From: an uncultured Actinomyces sp.
GTDB taxonomy: Bacteria > Actinomycetota > Actinomycetes > Actinomycetales > Actinomycetaceae
Direction: 5' to 3'
Assembly (NCBI GenBank): GCA_916719935.1
Contig: CAKAPY010000042.1
Coordinates: forward strand, 1-8,817
Length of the DNA: 8,817 nt
Shown: positions 1 through 6,482 of the stretch, one piece after another
Layout: each line of letters opens with the position of its first letter
Position numbering within the stretch: the first letter of the stretch is position 1
Notes under the pieces: model-generated
Seen by the model: the letters and a program-made list of their open reading frames with translations, nothing else
Database searches by the model: none
Told to the model about the DNA's origin: nothing
Program-made: the position numbers and the translations under genes

Positions 1-550
1 GTCCGGAGTAGGAGCCATCGCGGGTGTCAACCTTCACGCGGGTGCCCTCTTCCATGAACAGCGGAACCTGGATCTCGTAACCCGTTTCGAGCGTCGCAGG
101 CTTCGTACCAGCCGAAGAACGGTCACCCTGCAAACCGGGTTCGGTGTGCGCGATAGTCAAAACCACCGTGGCAGGAAGTTCAATGAAGAGTACCTGACCA
201 TCGTGCTGAGAAACAATCACATCCTGATTCTCAACCATGAAATGAGCAGCGTCACCAACAACTTCTGCGGGGACATTGATCTGCTCGTAAGTAGAGGAAT
301 CCATGAAGACGTAGTCGGTACCATCTTGGTAGAGGTAGGTCATATCACGACGGTCAACCGTCGCGGTCTCGATCTTCATGCCCGCATTGAAAGTACGGTC
401 AACGATCTTGCCAGACAGGACATTCTTGATCTTAGTGCGAACGAAAGCGGGGCCCTTACCCGGCTTAACGTGCTGGAACTCAACAACCTGCCAGAGCTGG
501 CCGTCGATCACCATGACGGTGCCGTTCTTCAGATCATTTGTCGTTGCCAC
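1..550 (-). CDS. efp: Elongation factor P (3' end truncated by window edge)
   Basis: EF-P binds the ribosome between the P and E sites and rescues ribosomes stalled on consecutive prolines. The reverse-strand translation from the GTG at 548-550 begins MATTNDLKNGTV and continues with the canonical N-terminal KOW-like domain (GQLWQVVEFQHVKPGKGPAF), then the OB domains (TYLYQDGTDYVFMD; GDRSSAGTKPATLETGYEIQVPLF). About 183 codons are present. The family is usually 185-188 residues, so only the last few residues and the stop are missing. Lys32, at the tip of the PGKGP loop, is the residue that contacts the P-site tRNA; in actinobacteria this loop type is reported to work with an unmodified lysine. 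The GTG start is chosen because it gives the standard family N-terminus and has a strong Shine-Dalgarno (GGGAGGA) 8 nt upstream. It follows the shikimate-kinase-like gene by 27 bp, so it is probably cotranscribed. Identification is secure. Confidence 0.97.
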   Translation of the reverse strand, partial: MATTNDLKNGTVMVIDGQLWQVVEFQHVKPGKGPAFVRTKIKNVLSGKIVDRTFNAGMKIETATVDRRDMTYLYQDGTDYVFMDSSTYEQINVPAEVVGDAAHFMVENQDVIVSQHDGQVLFIELPATVVLTIAHTEPGLQGDRSSAGTKPATLETGYEIQVPLFMEEGTRVKVDTRDGSYSG

Positions 551-557
551 TATAAAA

Positions 558-564
558 TCCTCCC
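558..564 (-). promoter_or_regulatory. Shine-Dalgarno site of efp
   Basis: GGGAGGA on the minus strand lies 8 nt before the efp GTG, in the 27-bp gap after the shikimate-kinase-like gene. It is the strongest ribosome-binding site at the 3' end of the operon. It supports the GTG start and suggests efp can be initiated independently of coupling. Confidence 0.75.
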
Positions 565-577
565 AAATCGGGTGAGC

Positions 578-1114
578 TTAAACCGTGGCTATCTTACACG
601 CCGCAATGATGGTATCCGCTACCTCACGCGCCGTATTTTCGCCAGTATCACATGAAAAAGTCGCCAGATCTTGATAAGTGCGATCCAATTGCCGACTCAT
701 CGCAGCAAATAACGCTCTTGGCGTCCCCAATCCAACAGAACGCGGAGCATTAAGTCCCACGCGACGCGCAGCCTCATCGATGGAAGTCTTCAAAAGGACA
801 ACTGAAGTGCCTTCATCAACCAGCTGCGAAAGCTTGGAAAGAATCCGAGAACTATTGACCTGCGAGGGTGACAACACAGCAATATCGCAGCCACCGGACA
901 AAAGCTGGAATCCAACGTGCTCTAGCGCCTCTTGCAAAGGAAAATGCTCATCTAAAACCAATTCATCAAACGATCGCGAATATGTGGAAGCAAGAAGTTC
1001 TTGATCTTCTTGCACTCTTAAGCCACAACTCTTTGCAATTTCGCGTGCAACGCAAGTTTTTCCGCTACCAGAAGTCCCAACAAGAACCAAAGTCGGATGC
1101 TCACGCGCAGTCAC
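578..1114 (-). CDS. Degenerate shikimate-kinase-like P-loop protein
   Basis: A 178-residue product if started at the GTG whose GTGA overlaps the aroB stop. The frame stays open upstream to a TTG at 1139-1141, but the overlap start matches the aroC/aroK junction and removes a non-homologous leader. The fold follows shikimate kinase: a Walker A GTSGSGKT near residues 13-20, a segment aligned with the shikimate-binding DxD helix (EDQELL, one Asp kept), a lid-like segment with an Arg (APRSVG), and a C-terminal helix resembling the kinase RxPLYxxVA region (LDRTYQDLA, then TAREVADTII). Compared with the canonical AroK upstream, the FR arginine that binds shikimate is proline (HFP) and the GGG loop reads SPS. 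ATP binding therefore looks possible, but shikimate phosphorylation is doubtful. It sits between aroB and efp, where mycobacteria carry other shikimate and peptidase genes. The true function is unknown; an unusual small-molecule kinase or a regulatory paralogue are possibilities. Confidence 0.8.
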   Translation of the reverse strand: MTAREHPTLVLVGTSGSGKTCVAREIAKSCGLRVQEDQELLASTYSRSFDELVLDEHFPLQEALEHVGFQLLSGGCDIAVLSPSQVNSSRILSKLSQLVDEGTSVVLLKTSIDEAARRVGLNAPRSVGLGTPRALFAAMSRQLDRTYQDLATFSCDTGENTAREVADTIIAACKIATV

Positions 1115-2190
1115 TGTCGCATTCCCATCGACAGAGCGCAATCAATAACTTCCTGTGGACTAACCTTCACCGTAACAGGATGGTTCACTCCATCAAGAAG
1201 AACGAAGCGCAAAATTCCGGCACGTACCTTCTTATCCGAAAGCATCACCTCAAGCAATGCATCGATCGACGCCCCTTCATAGAAGGTTGGAAGGCCAAGG
1301 GCTGAGAAGTCCTCAACATGACGCTGAACCTCGGCTTCACTCAGCATCCCTCGACGTTGCGCAAGATGAGCTGCAAACACACAACCGATAGCCACTGCCT
1401 CACCGTGGCGATAGTGGAAGTTCTCAATCTTTTCGATCGCGTGCGCCAAGGTATGCCCGTAGTTCAAGAACTCACGAGGCCCGCTCTCATGAAGATCAGC
1501 ACCTACTACTCGAGCTTTAACGGCAATGGATCGTTCTATGAGTTCAGTGATCTCCCAAGAACGCGGATCAAAAACCGCCTCGGGATTACTTTCGACGATC
1601 GAAAGAATCTCGGGATCTGAAATAAAACCGCATTTAACAACCTCTCCAAGCCCCGCGCGATAGTCATCGTGGTTCAAAGTTTCAAGGCGATCGAGATCGA
1701 CAACAACGCGTCGCGGAGAATGGAAAGCGCCAACTAGGTTCTTACCCACGGGGGTATTGATACCGGTCTTGCCTCCAACCGAGGCATCAACCATCCCAAG
1801 CAAGGTGGTGGGCACTGCAATGAAATCAATACCACGCAGCCACGAAGCAGCAAGGAATCCCCCAACATCTGTTGTAGCTCCCCCACCAATGGCAATCACA
1901 GCATCTGCGCGACCGAGTCTTAATCTTCCGGCACAATCCCACAGAGAGGCCATCACCTCAATGGTTTTCGCTTCTTCCCCATCTGGAAGAATCTGTGTAG
2001 AGACCTCGTAACCTAAGCCTTCAAGCTGAGAGGCACATTCATGAGCGTAGGCACTCACGTGTGGCGCGCAAACAATGAGAAGCTTTGTCGTATTCTCGCG
2101 TAAGACATGCTGAAGGACTTCCTTCGGCAGATTCCTTCCGATAACGACGTCGTAGGGAGTATCAACATTGACTGGAATCGTCACGCTCAT
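1111..2190 (-). CDS. aroB: 3-dehydroquinate synthase
   Basis: AroB converts DAHP to 3-dehydroquinate, the second step of the shikimate pathway, in the cytoplasm, using NAD+ and a divalent metal (Zn or Co). The 359-residue product shows the family blocks in order: LPDGEEAKT (68-76), the NAD-binding IGGGATTDVGGF (101-112), PTTLLGMVDASVGGKTGIN (127-145), GKNLVGAFHSP (149-159), GLGEVVKCGF (180-189), REFLNYGHTLAHAIE (239-253) and HGEAVAIG (262-269). The expected metal ligands are Glu183, His246 and His262. The ATG at 2188-2190 gives the usual N-terminus (SVTIPVNVDTPYDVVIGR). The frame is open to another ATG at 2229, but that adds a non-homologous leader and has no ribosome-binding site, whereas GGTGA precedes the chosen start. 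The gene overlaps the 3' end of aroK by 29 bp. It ends in a GTGA overlap with the next gene. It appears complete and functional. Confidence 0.95.
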   Translation of the reverse strand: MSVTIPVNVDTPYDVVIGRNLPKEVLQHVLRENTTKLLIVCAPHVSAYAHECASQLEGLGYEVSTQILPDGEEAKTIEVMASLWDCAGRLRLGRADAVIAIGGGATTDVGGFLAASWLRGIDFIAVPTTLLGMVDASVGGKTGINTPVGKNLVGAFHSPRRVVVDLDRLETLNHDDYRAGLGEVVKCGFISDPEILSIVESNPEAVFDPRSWEITELIERSIAVKARVVGADLHESGPREFLNYGHTLAHAIEKIENFHYRHGEAVAIGCVFAAHLAQRRGMLSEAEVQRHVEDFSALGLPTFYEGASIDALLEVMLSDKKVRAGILRFVLLDGVNHPVTVKVSPQEVIDCALSMGMRQ

Positions 2191-2692
2191 CGTCTTCACC
2201 AACTTCTCGAAGAATTTGCTCAACAACATGAATGACAGGTTCAGAACTGGTTTGAACCTCTATCGAGGCAACCTCCGGAAAATATTCCTTACGTGCTTCC
2301 CACAGCTCCTCGAGACGCGCTTGTGCATCCCCCGCAAGCAGAGGGCGATCCGATCCCTGCGATCGGCGAAGTAATTCAGGGAGCTCCGCCTTGATATAGA
2401 CCACGAAACAGTCGCGCAAGCGTTCACGGGTCACTTGTCGAGTGAGCGCTCCCCCACCGACGGAGAGAACCCCCGGATACTCCAGAGCTTGCTGAATAAC
2501 TTCTTCTTCAAGCTGTCGGAAGTAATCCTCACCATCGGTTGAGAAAATCTCCGGAATTTTACGGCCGGTAGATTCCTCGATCAAGGAATCCGAATCGCGA
2601 TGGTCAAGCCCCAGAGCCAAGGCAAGTTCCCGTCCTACTCTGCTCTTTCCACTAGCAGGCATGCCGACAAGAACGATCTGCTGTCTGGTCAC
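2162..2692 (-). CDS. aroK: Shikimate kinase
   Basis: AroK phosphorylates the 3-hydroxyl of shikimate with ATP, the fifth step of the pathway. The 176-residue product has every signature of an active enzyme: Walker A GMPASGKS (10-17), the Mg/shikimate DSD motif (Asp33, Asp35), the FR arginine (Arg59), the GGG loop (79-81), the lid arginine in DRPLL (Arg116), and Arg134 in ARKEYFPEVA. An acidic tail (GEDDERDDSSQC) ends inside the start of aroB. The start is the GTG at 2690-2692, whose GTGA overlaps the aroC stop; GGGGAA about 7 nt upstream could serve as ribosome-binding site. It is the canonical copy, in contrast to the degenerate paralogue further downstream. Because it overlaps the aroC stop, its translation was probably coupled to intact aroC, so the aroC frameshift might lower its expression. 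Confidence 0.95.
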   Translation of the reverse strand: MTRQQIVLVGMPASGKSRVGRELALALGLDHRDSDSLIEESTGRKIPEIFSTDGEDYFRQLEEEVIQQALEYPGVLSVGGGALTRQVTRERLRDCFVVYIKAELPELLRRSQGSDRPLLAGDAQARLEELWEARKEYFPEVASIEVQTSSEPVIHVVEQILREVGEDDERDDSSQC

Positions 2693-3838
2693 TGTACATT
2701 CCCCAGACGTTCATCAATACGAGCGATATAAGCGGAGAGATTATGCGCGCACTCTGAGAGGGAGTACCCACCGGCATGGTCAGCTATCGCACGCGCAAGA
2801 ACCAAGGCAACCTCGGCCTCGGCAATAACAGCGCCGGGAACTACCTGGCAGGTGTCAGAGCGCTGGTGGAGTGCCCGAGCTTCCTCTCCATTGGCCAGAT
2901 CAATTGTTTTCAACGCATGAGGAACCGTTGAGATTGGCTTGAAAGCAGCACGGACGACGATCGGCTGACCATTGGATGTCCCGCCTTCGATACCACCGGC
3001 ATGGTTCGAGCTACGTTGAACGCGTCCGTGGACACGCTCAATCTCGTCATGCGCCTGTGAACCGCGAAGACGCGACTGTGCAAAGCCATCACCGATTTCG
3101 ACACCCTTCACAGACTGGATCGACATCAATGCTGCGGCTAATTGAGTATCTAGCCGGCGATCCGCCTGAACATGCGTACCAACGCCGATCGGAACACCCC
3201 ATGCAACAACCTCAACAACACCGCCAACGGTATCTCCCAAGGAGCGTGTTTCCTCCACACATTCGAGGAATCGCGCCTCATCCTGAGCATCAAGGCAGCG
3301 CATAGGCGAAACGTTCAGTGCGGCCTCGTCTTCAGGGAGCGGAAGGGCACGTGACTGTCCCTGAACAGGGCCAACGGCTACCACATGGGAAACTAACTGA
3401 ATTCCAGCGAGTTGACGAAGATAGGCCTCGGCGCAGGCACCAAGGGCAACCCGAGCTGCAGTTTCTCGCGCACTTGCCCGCTCAAGTACAGGACGAATTT
3501 CCGCGAGGTCGTAGGAAAGAACCCCGGGCAGATCTGCATGACCCGGGCGAGGCTTCGTCAGGGGCTTATTACGCGCAACCTCGCGTTCGTCCCCCTTGCC
3601 GGCGTCGATCAATAGATCTTCACGCGTGACAGGGTCGGCAACCATGACGTACTCCGCCGAGGATACGGACCTCATCGGCCTCAAACTTTTGGCGAGCCCC
3701 ACGACCGGCCCCTAAGCGTCGACGCGCAAGGGCATCGCGAATAGTCTGGGTCGTAAGCTCGATACCCGAAGGAAGGCCCTCAAGGGTAGCAACCAACGCA
3801 GGACCGTGTGATTCACCAGCAGTAAGCCATCTGAGCAT
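2689..3838 (-). pseudogene. aroC: Chorismate synthase, broken by an internal deletion with frameshift
   Basis: Chorismate synthase makes chorismate from EPSP using reduced FMN, the last step of the shikimate pathway. Two frames together cover the protein. From the ATG at 3836-3838 the first reads MLRWLTAGESHGPALVATLEG through LARRRLGAGRGARQKFEADE to ILGGVRHG, then runs into a stop at 3620-3622. The second resumes at VMVADPV (about 3648) and continues through PRPGHADL, SARETAARVALG, GGVVEVVAWGVP, DRRLDTQLAAALMSIQ, GVEIGDGF, GGIEGGTSNGQP, KPISTVP and QRSD to the stop at 2689. Roughly 20 residues normally present between RHG and VM, including the conserved EWPKW-type block, occur in neither frame. 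This is therefore a real loss of about 70 bp, not a simple single-base shift. Restored, the protein would be near 400 residues, normal for the family. An ATG at the junction (3645-3647) could initiate a C-terminal fragment of about 318 residues, but the N-terminal active-site part would be missing. A sequencing or assembly fault cannot be excluded. Confidence 0.88.
3640..3648 (-). repeat. Probable deletion junction in aroC (short direct repeat remnant)
   Basis: The minus strand reads GTCATGGTT here. In the upstream frame it is (C)GT CAT GGT, the RHG of GGVRHG. In the downstream frame it is GTC ATG GTT, the VMV of VMVADPV. The single remaining copy thus serves both flanks, as expected if two GTCATGGT-like copies in different frames recombined or slipped and removed the sequence between them. 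The second copy is inferred, not seen. Confidence 0.6.
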
Positions 3839-3885
3839 GTTTGTAGTCTCTCATAACCAGCGCGAGCGCTTCGAGAGCAACCACA

Positions 3886-4896
3886 TTATGAGGTTGGGGT
3901 GGTTGCCAAAATATCAATCACGATGCACAAGGTATCGTCACCGGTCGCCTGATCAGGAGGCAAAGTAATCGCTAGCCGAGAACCGACTTTCTGATCAATA
4001 AGAAGTGGACGAAGACCAGGCATGAGCTCACTCAGTCGAACCCGCTCTGGCACGCCAGTACGCCATGTTGATTGCCGCTCGATTCCATCGGTCCACCCAC
4101 TGACAAAGTACTGAACGACAATGTCGTCATCGGAACGTACCTGAGCACCGGCCCCCGTGAGAAGCGGCTGCGTTGTCGGGCCGGTGGGAAGTTGGTCCCC
4201 ATGTTTAATGACGGGACCCTCATCCCGCATTGTCACTTCAAGTGGTCCCGAGCCGCTTGCTTGGGCAGATGCCTGCCCCGAGGCCAAAGTGGGGAGAATA
4301 TCAATGACGACAATTTCACCTTTGGTTGTGCGGGCAGTCGGTGTGGGAGATGCTGTGCTATCGGAGACTGAGGGAAGCGGACGTGCAACGAGCAGGCGAC
4401 TTCCTTCGGTTCGCCCATTGACTTCGTGTGCCATATCAGCACCGAGGGAGTCATCGTCGGCACGTCCGACGATGAGGCGCGGGCGCCCGTTCGGCGACAG
4501 AATCTCACCCGTGGTTGAGTCAAATACTGTTACTGAGAGTAGGACCGGTGTTCCTGCTGTAATGGCGCGCCCCTCGCCCTGCGACAAGATCTGGTGTTTT
4601 GTACTGACAATTTGAAGGGGCTGGCTCAGTTTAAGTGTCGGCGTTGCACCAACACGTCCAGACACCTCGACTGCGCTCAATACCGAACGAGGCGGGCGCC
4701 CTTCCAAGGATTCCTCTGAAGAAGGGCGAAGAAACCAGATACATCCAAGAATAAGCGCGCAGATCAGGATCAACACAGATAAGGCAACAAGAATCCGACG
4801 GCCTCTGCGGCGCGAAGCTTTTCTTGCCTGCCCCGTTTCTTCTCCGTGTTCCTGAGCGACTGGATGGAGTCGCGAAGAAAGGTGTTTTCCACTCAT
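3886..4896 (-). CDS. Membrane-anchored FKBP-type peptidyl-prolyl isomerase-like protein with two degenerate FKBP domains
   Basis: The 336-residue product has a basic, hydrophilic N-terminus (KASRRRGRR, 26-34) followed by a strong hydrophobic segment at 35-56. This suggests a single-pass anchor with the rest outside the cytoplasm (positive-inside rule). The first FKBP-like region (about 75-204) runs from VEVSGRVGATPTLKL to GEIVVIDILPTL, with a Ser/Thr/Pro-rich stretch (177-191) where the 80s loop would be. The second (about 218-330) holds VQYFVSGWTDG, ERQSTWRTG, LMPGLRPLL, DQKVGSRLAITLPP and DTLCIVIDIL. Against the usual FDSSW, VIPGW and PPxxxYG motifs, the Phe-Asp pair is Arg-Gln, the pocket Trp is Leu, and the 80s loop is shortened with no Tyr. 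Prolyl isomerase activity is therefore doubtful. The start overlaps the pafA stop (ATGA). FKBP genes next to pafA are known from other actinobacteria. The role may be chaperone-like or protein-binding, which is inference. Confidence 0.8.
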   Translation of the reverse strand: MSGKHLSSRLHPVAQEHGEETGQARKASRRRGRRILVALSVLILICALILGCIWFLRPSSEESLEGRPPRSVLSAVEVSGRVGATPTLKLSQPLQIVSTKHQILSQGEGRAITAGTPVLLSVTVFDSTTGEILSPNGRPRLIVGRADDDSLGADMAHEVNGRTEGSRLLVARPLPSVSDSTASPTPTARTTKGEIVVIDILPTLASGQASAQASGSGPLEVTMRDEGPVIKHGDQLPTGPTTQPLLTGAGAQVRSDDDIVVQYFVSGWTDGIERQSTWRTGVPERVRLSELMPGLRPLLIDQKVGSRLAITLPPDQATGDDTLCIVIDILATTPTS

Positions 4897-6293
4897 GCAG
4901 GAAATACCTCGTGTGGTGAACCAAGGCCAGAGATAAATTCATCGACCACCAATGACGATGTCGCGAAAGGATCATTCATCAGAACATAGCGATTCGGATC
5001 GTCAATCCGTGACGCACGAACCCAATCGAGAGCAAGTTCTACGCCAGCTTCCTCAGCAGCATTGATCACCTTCGAGCGAAGGTGGGCACGCGTTGTCTGA
5101 GGAGCGCTCACGCATGCATTGTTAACCTGTTCATCCGTGGTCATGCGGCGCATTGCTCCTGTACGTTCCAAGCCTTGCCGCAAACCATGAGGACCGATGT
5201 CATGGTACGAAAGCAAAAGACGTGCAACACGGGGATCATCAAGCGTAGTTTGCTTCCGTTTGAGGTACTCGCGGATCAAACGGTACTTAATCGCGAAATC
5301 GAGTTCATGATCAATCCCCGACCAGTCTTGGCTGCGAAGCGCATGAATCCCCCGTTGCCACAGATCGACGATCGCGCGAGTCGTAGATTCTAGCGAGTTC
5401 GACGAGTCATCGATCTTCAACACGTCCATGACTCGCTGCAAAATGCGCTCTTGGATCTCAACAGCACTTAAATCTGGACCGCTGGCCATAGCGATCTTGG
5501 TCTGTACCGAAAGATCATGGTTGATCTGACGAATTGCCATCATTGGGTCAGCAAGTTCCAGATCTTTAAGGTCCATACCCTCCTCAACGGCATCGAGAAC
5601 CAAAGCGGTCATGCCGACCTTGAGGAAAGTGGTTGCCTCACAAACATTCGTGTCTCCACTGATGACGTGAAGACGCCGGTACTGACCTGCATCAGCCAGT
5701 GGCTCATCGCGGGTGTTAATAATCGGCCGTGTACGCGTTGTTGCAGAGGAGACGGCTTCCCACATCTGTTCCGCTCGTTGGGAAAAGCAGTAATTAAGTT
5801 GGGCTCCCTGCCTACGTAGGTGTCCTGCGCCAACAAGGATCAGACGCGTGACAAAGAAGGCGACCAGTCCGTCCGCGACTTGTCGGAAATCTCGACGACG
5901 ATGCAGAAGATAGTTTTCGTGGCAACCAAAACTATTGCCCTCTGAATCAACGTTATTTCGAAAAAGGTAAATTTCTTCGGGATCCGGCAGCCGGCTGAGC
6001 GAGCTACGCGCTGCATCATTGAGCTGATTCAGCAGCTCGTCACCGCAACGATGCTGTGCGAGAAGGTCAACAAGTGTGTCGCACTCTGCAGTTGCATATT
6101 CGGGGTGCGCCCCAACATCAAGATAGAGCCGCCCTCCGTTACGCAGATACAGGTTGGGAGCACGGCCGCCTTGTGCGAAGGGCTCAAAAAGCAGGTGCGC
6201 AGCAGCATCGGCATCGTGAGTGGCACGAGCCCCAGAGCGTGTTGCGCAGGTTAGCCCGTACTCTGTTTCGATTCCGATGACCCGTCGCTTCAC
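4893..6293 (-). CDS. pafA: Pup--protein ligase
   Basis: PafA uses ATP to activate the C-terminal glutamate of deamidated Pup and join it to lysine side chains of target proteins. It belongs to the glutamine-synthetase-like carboxylate-amine ligase superfamily. The 466-residue product has RRVIGIETEYG (3-13, with the nucleotide/Mg-binding Glu9 and Glu11), RLYLDVGAHPEYATAEC (55-71, with Asp59 matching the catalytic aspartate), LFRNNVDSEGNSFGCHENY, FFVTRLILVGAG, FSQRAEQMWE, RPIINTRDEPLAD and RRLHVISGDTN. Length and order match the family. The start is the GTG at 6291-6293, one base after the pup stop. It gives the standard short N-terminus and has GGGAGG 8 nt upstream. The frame is open to an ATG at 6371 inside pup, but that leader has no family match. 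Dop, its relative, has an extra loop near the N-terminus that PafA lacks, which separates the two genes. It appears intact. Confidence 0.96.
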   Translation of the reverse strand: MKRRVIGIETEYGLTCATRSGARATHDADAAAHLLFEPFAQGGRAPNLYLRNGGRLYLDVGAHPEYATAECDTLVDLLAQHRCGDELLNQLNDAARSSLSRLPDPEEIYLFRNNVDSEGNSFGCHENYLLHRRRDFRQVADGLVAFFVTRLILVGAGHLRRQGAQLNYCFSQRAEQMWEAVSSATTRTRPIINTRDEPLADAGQYRRLHVISGDTNVCEATTFLKVGMTALVLDAVEEGMDLKDLELADPMMAIRQINHDLSVQTKIAMASGPDLSAVEIQERILQRVMDVLKIDDSSNSLESTTRAIVDLWQRGIHALRSQDWSGIDHELDFAIKYRLIREYLKRKQTTLDDPRVARLLLSYHDIGPHGLRQGLERTGAMRRMTTDEQVNNACVSAPQTTRAHLRSKVINAAEEAGVELALDWVRASRIDDPNRYVLMNDPFATSSLVVDEFISGLGSPHEVFPA

Positions 6294-6294
6294 C

Positions 6295-6480
6295 TCACTG
6301 GCCTCCCTTTTGGACGAAGCCCTGGACGAAAGACTCGGCATTCGTCTCAAGGACGGTATCAATCTGATCAAGAAGTTCGTCTAGAGAATCACTTTGGGAG
6401 GAAGCCTGAGCTTGTACCTGACCCGCTGCGTCGTCATCTTCATGACCAGCGCCACCGGCGAACAATTGTGAAAGACTCAT
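6295..6480 (-). CDS. pup: Prokaryotic ubiquitin-like protein Pup
   Basis: A 61-residue small modifier attached to proteins to mark them for unfolding by ARC. The N-terminal half is Gly/Ala/Asp/Gln-rich and probably disordered (AGHEDDDAAGQVQAQASSQ). The C-terminal half has the helix that docks on ARC and the ligase (DELLDQIDTVLETNAESFVQGFVQKGGQ, read as two segments around 34-47 and 48-61), ending in the diagnostic GGQ. The terminal Gln means Dop must deamidate it before PafA can use it. The only lysine is Lys58. The start ATG lies 2 bp after the dop stop, with AGGAG 5 nt upstream. The order dop-pup-pafA is the standard one except that no proteasome genes intervene. Length is typical (about 60-70 residues). 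Confidence 0.97.
   Translation of the reverse strand: MSLSQLFAGGAGHEDDDAAGQVQAQASSQSDSLDELLDQIDTVLETNAESFVQGFVQKGGQ
6302..6307 (-). promoter_or_regulatory. pafA Shine-Dalgarno site within the pup GGQ codons
   Basis: GGGAGG on the minus strand sits 8 nt before the pafA GTG and consists of bases from the last Lys-Gly-Gly codons of pup (AAG GGA GGC). It supports the GTG start of pafA at 6293. The same bases thus encode the conserved Pup tail and recruit ribosomes to its ligase gene. Confidence 0.75.
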
Positions 6481-6482
6481 AT

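Noticed and set aside
146..655. A 169-codon plus-strand open frame
   Set aside because: It lies antisense to efp and the start of the shikimate-kinase-like gene, has no recognisable domain, and the opposite frame encodes clear EF-P. It is a shadow of the real gene, as are the other plus-strand frames.
3620..3702. Programmed ribosomal frameshifting as an explanation for the two aroC frames
   Set aside because: A conserved block of about 20 residues is missing from both frames and there is no slippery run at the junction. Frameshifting would not restore a full protein.
3861..3880. GC-rich partial palindrome in the FKBP-aroC gap (around AGCGCT)
   Set aside because: The stem is short and imperfect and no T run follows on the transcribed strand, so it is not a convincing terminator.
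3885..3909. Possible promoter before aroC: TTGGCA (-35-like) and CATAAT (-10-like)
   Set aside because: The two boxes are only 13 bp apart instead of about 17, and both lie in the FKBP coding end. Too weak to call.
4735..4755. Lipobox-like LILGC (Cys52) in the FKBP-like protein
   Set aside because: The -2 residue is Leu, and hydrophobic residues (IWFL) continue after the Cys. A plain membrane anchor fits better than a lipoprotein signal.
6295..6371. Longer pafA start at the ATG inside pup
   Set aside because: The extra 26 residues match nothing in the family, and the GTG after the pup stop has a strong ribosome-binding site and gives the standard N-terminus.
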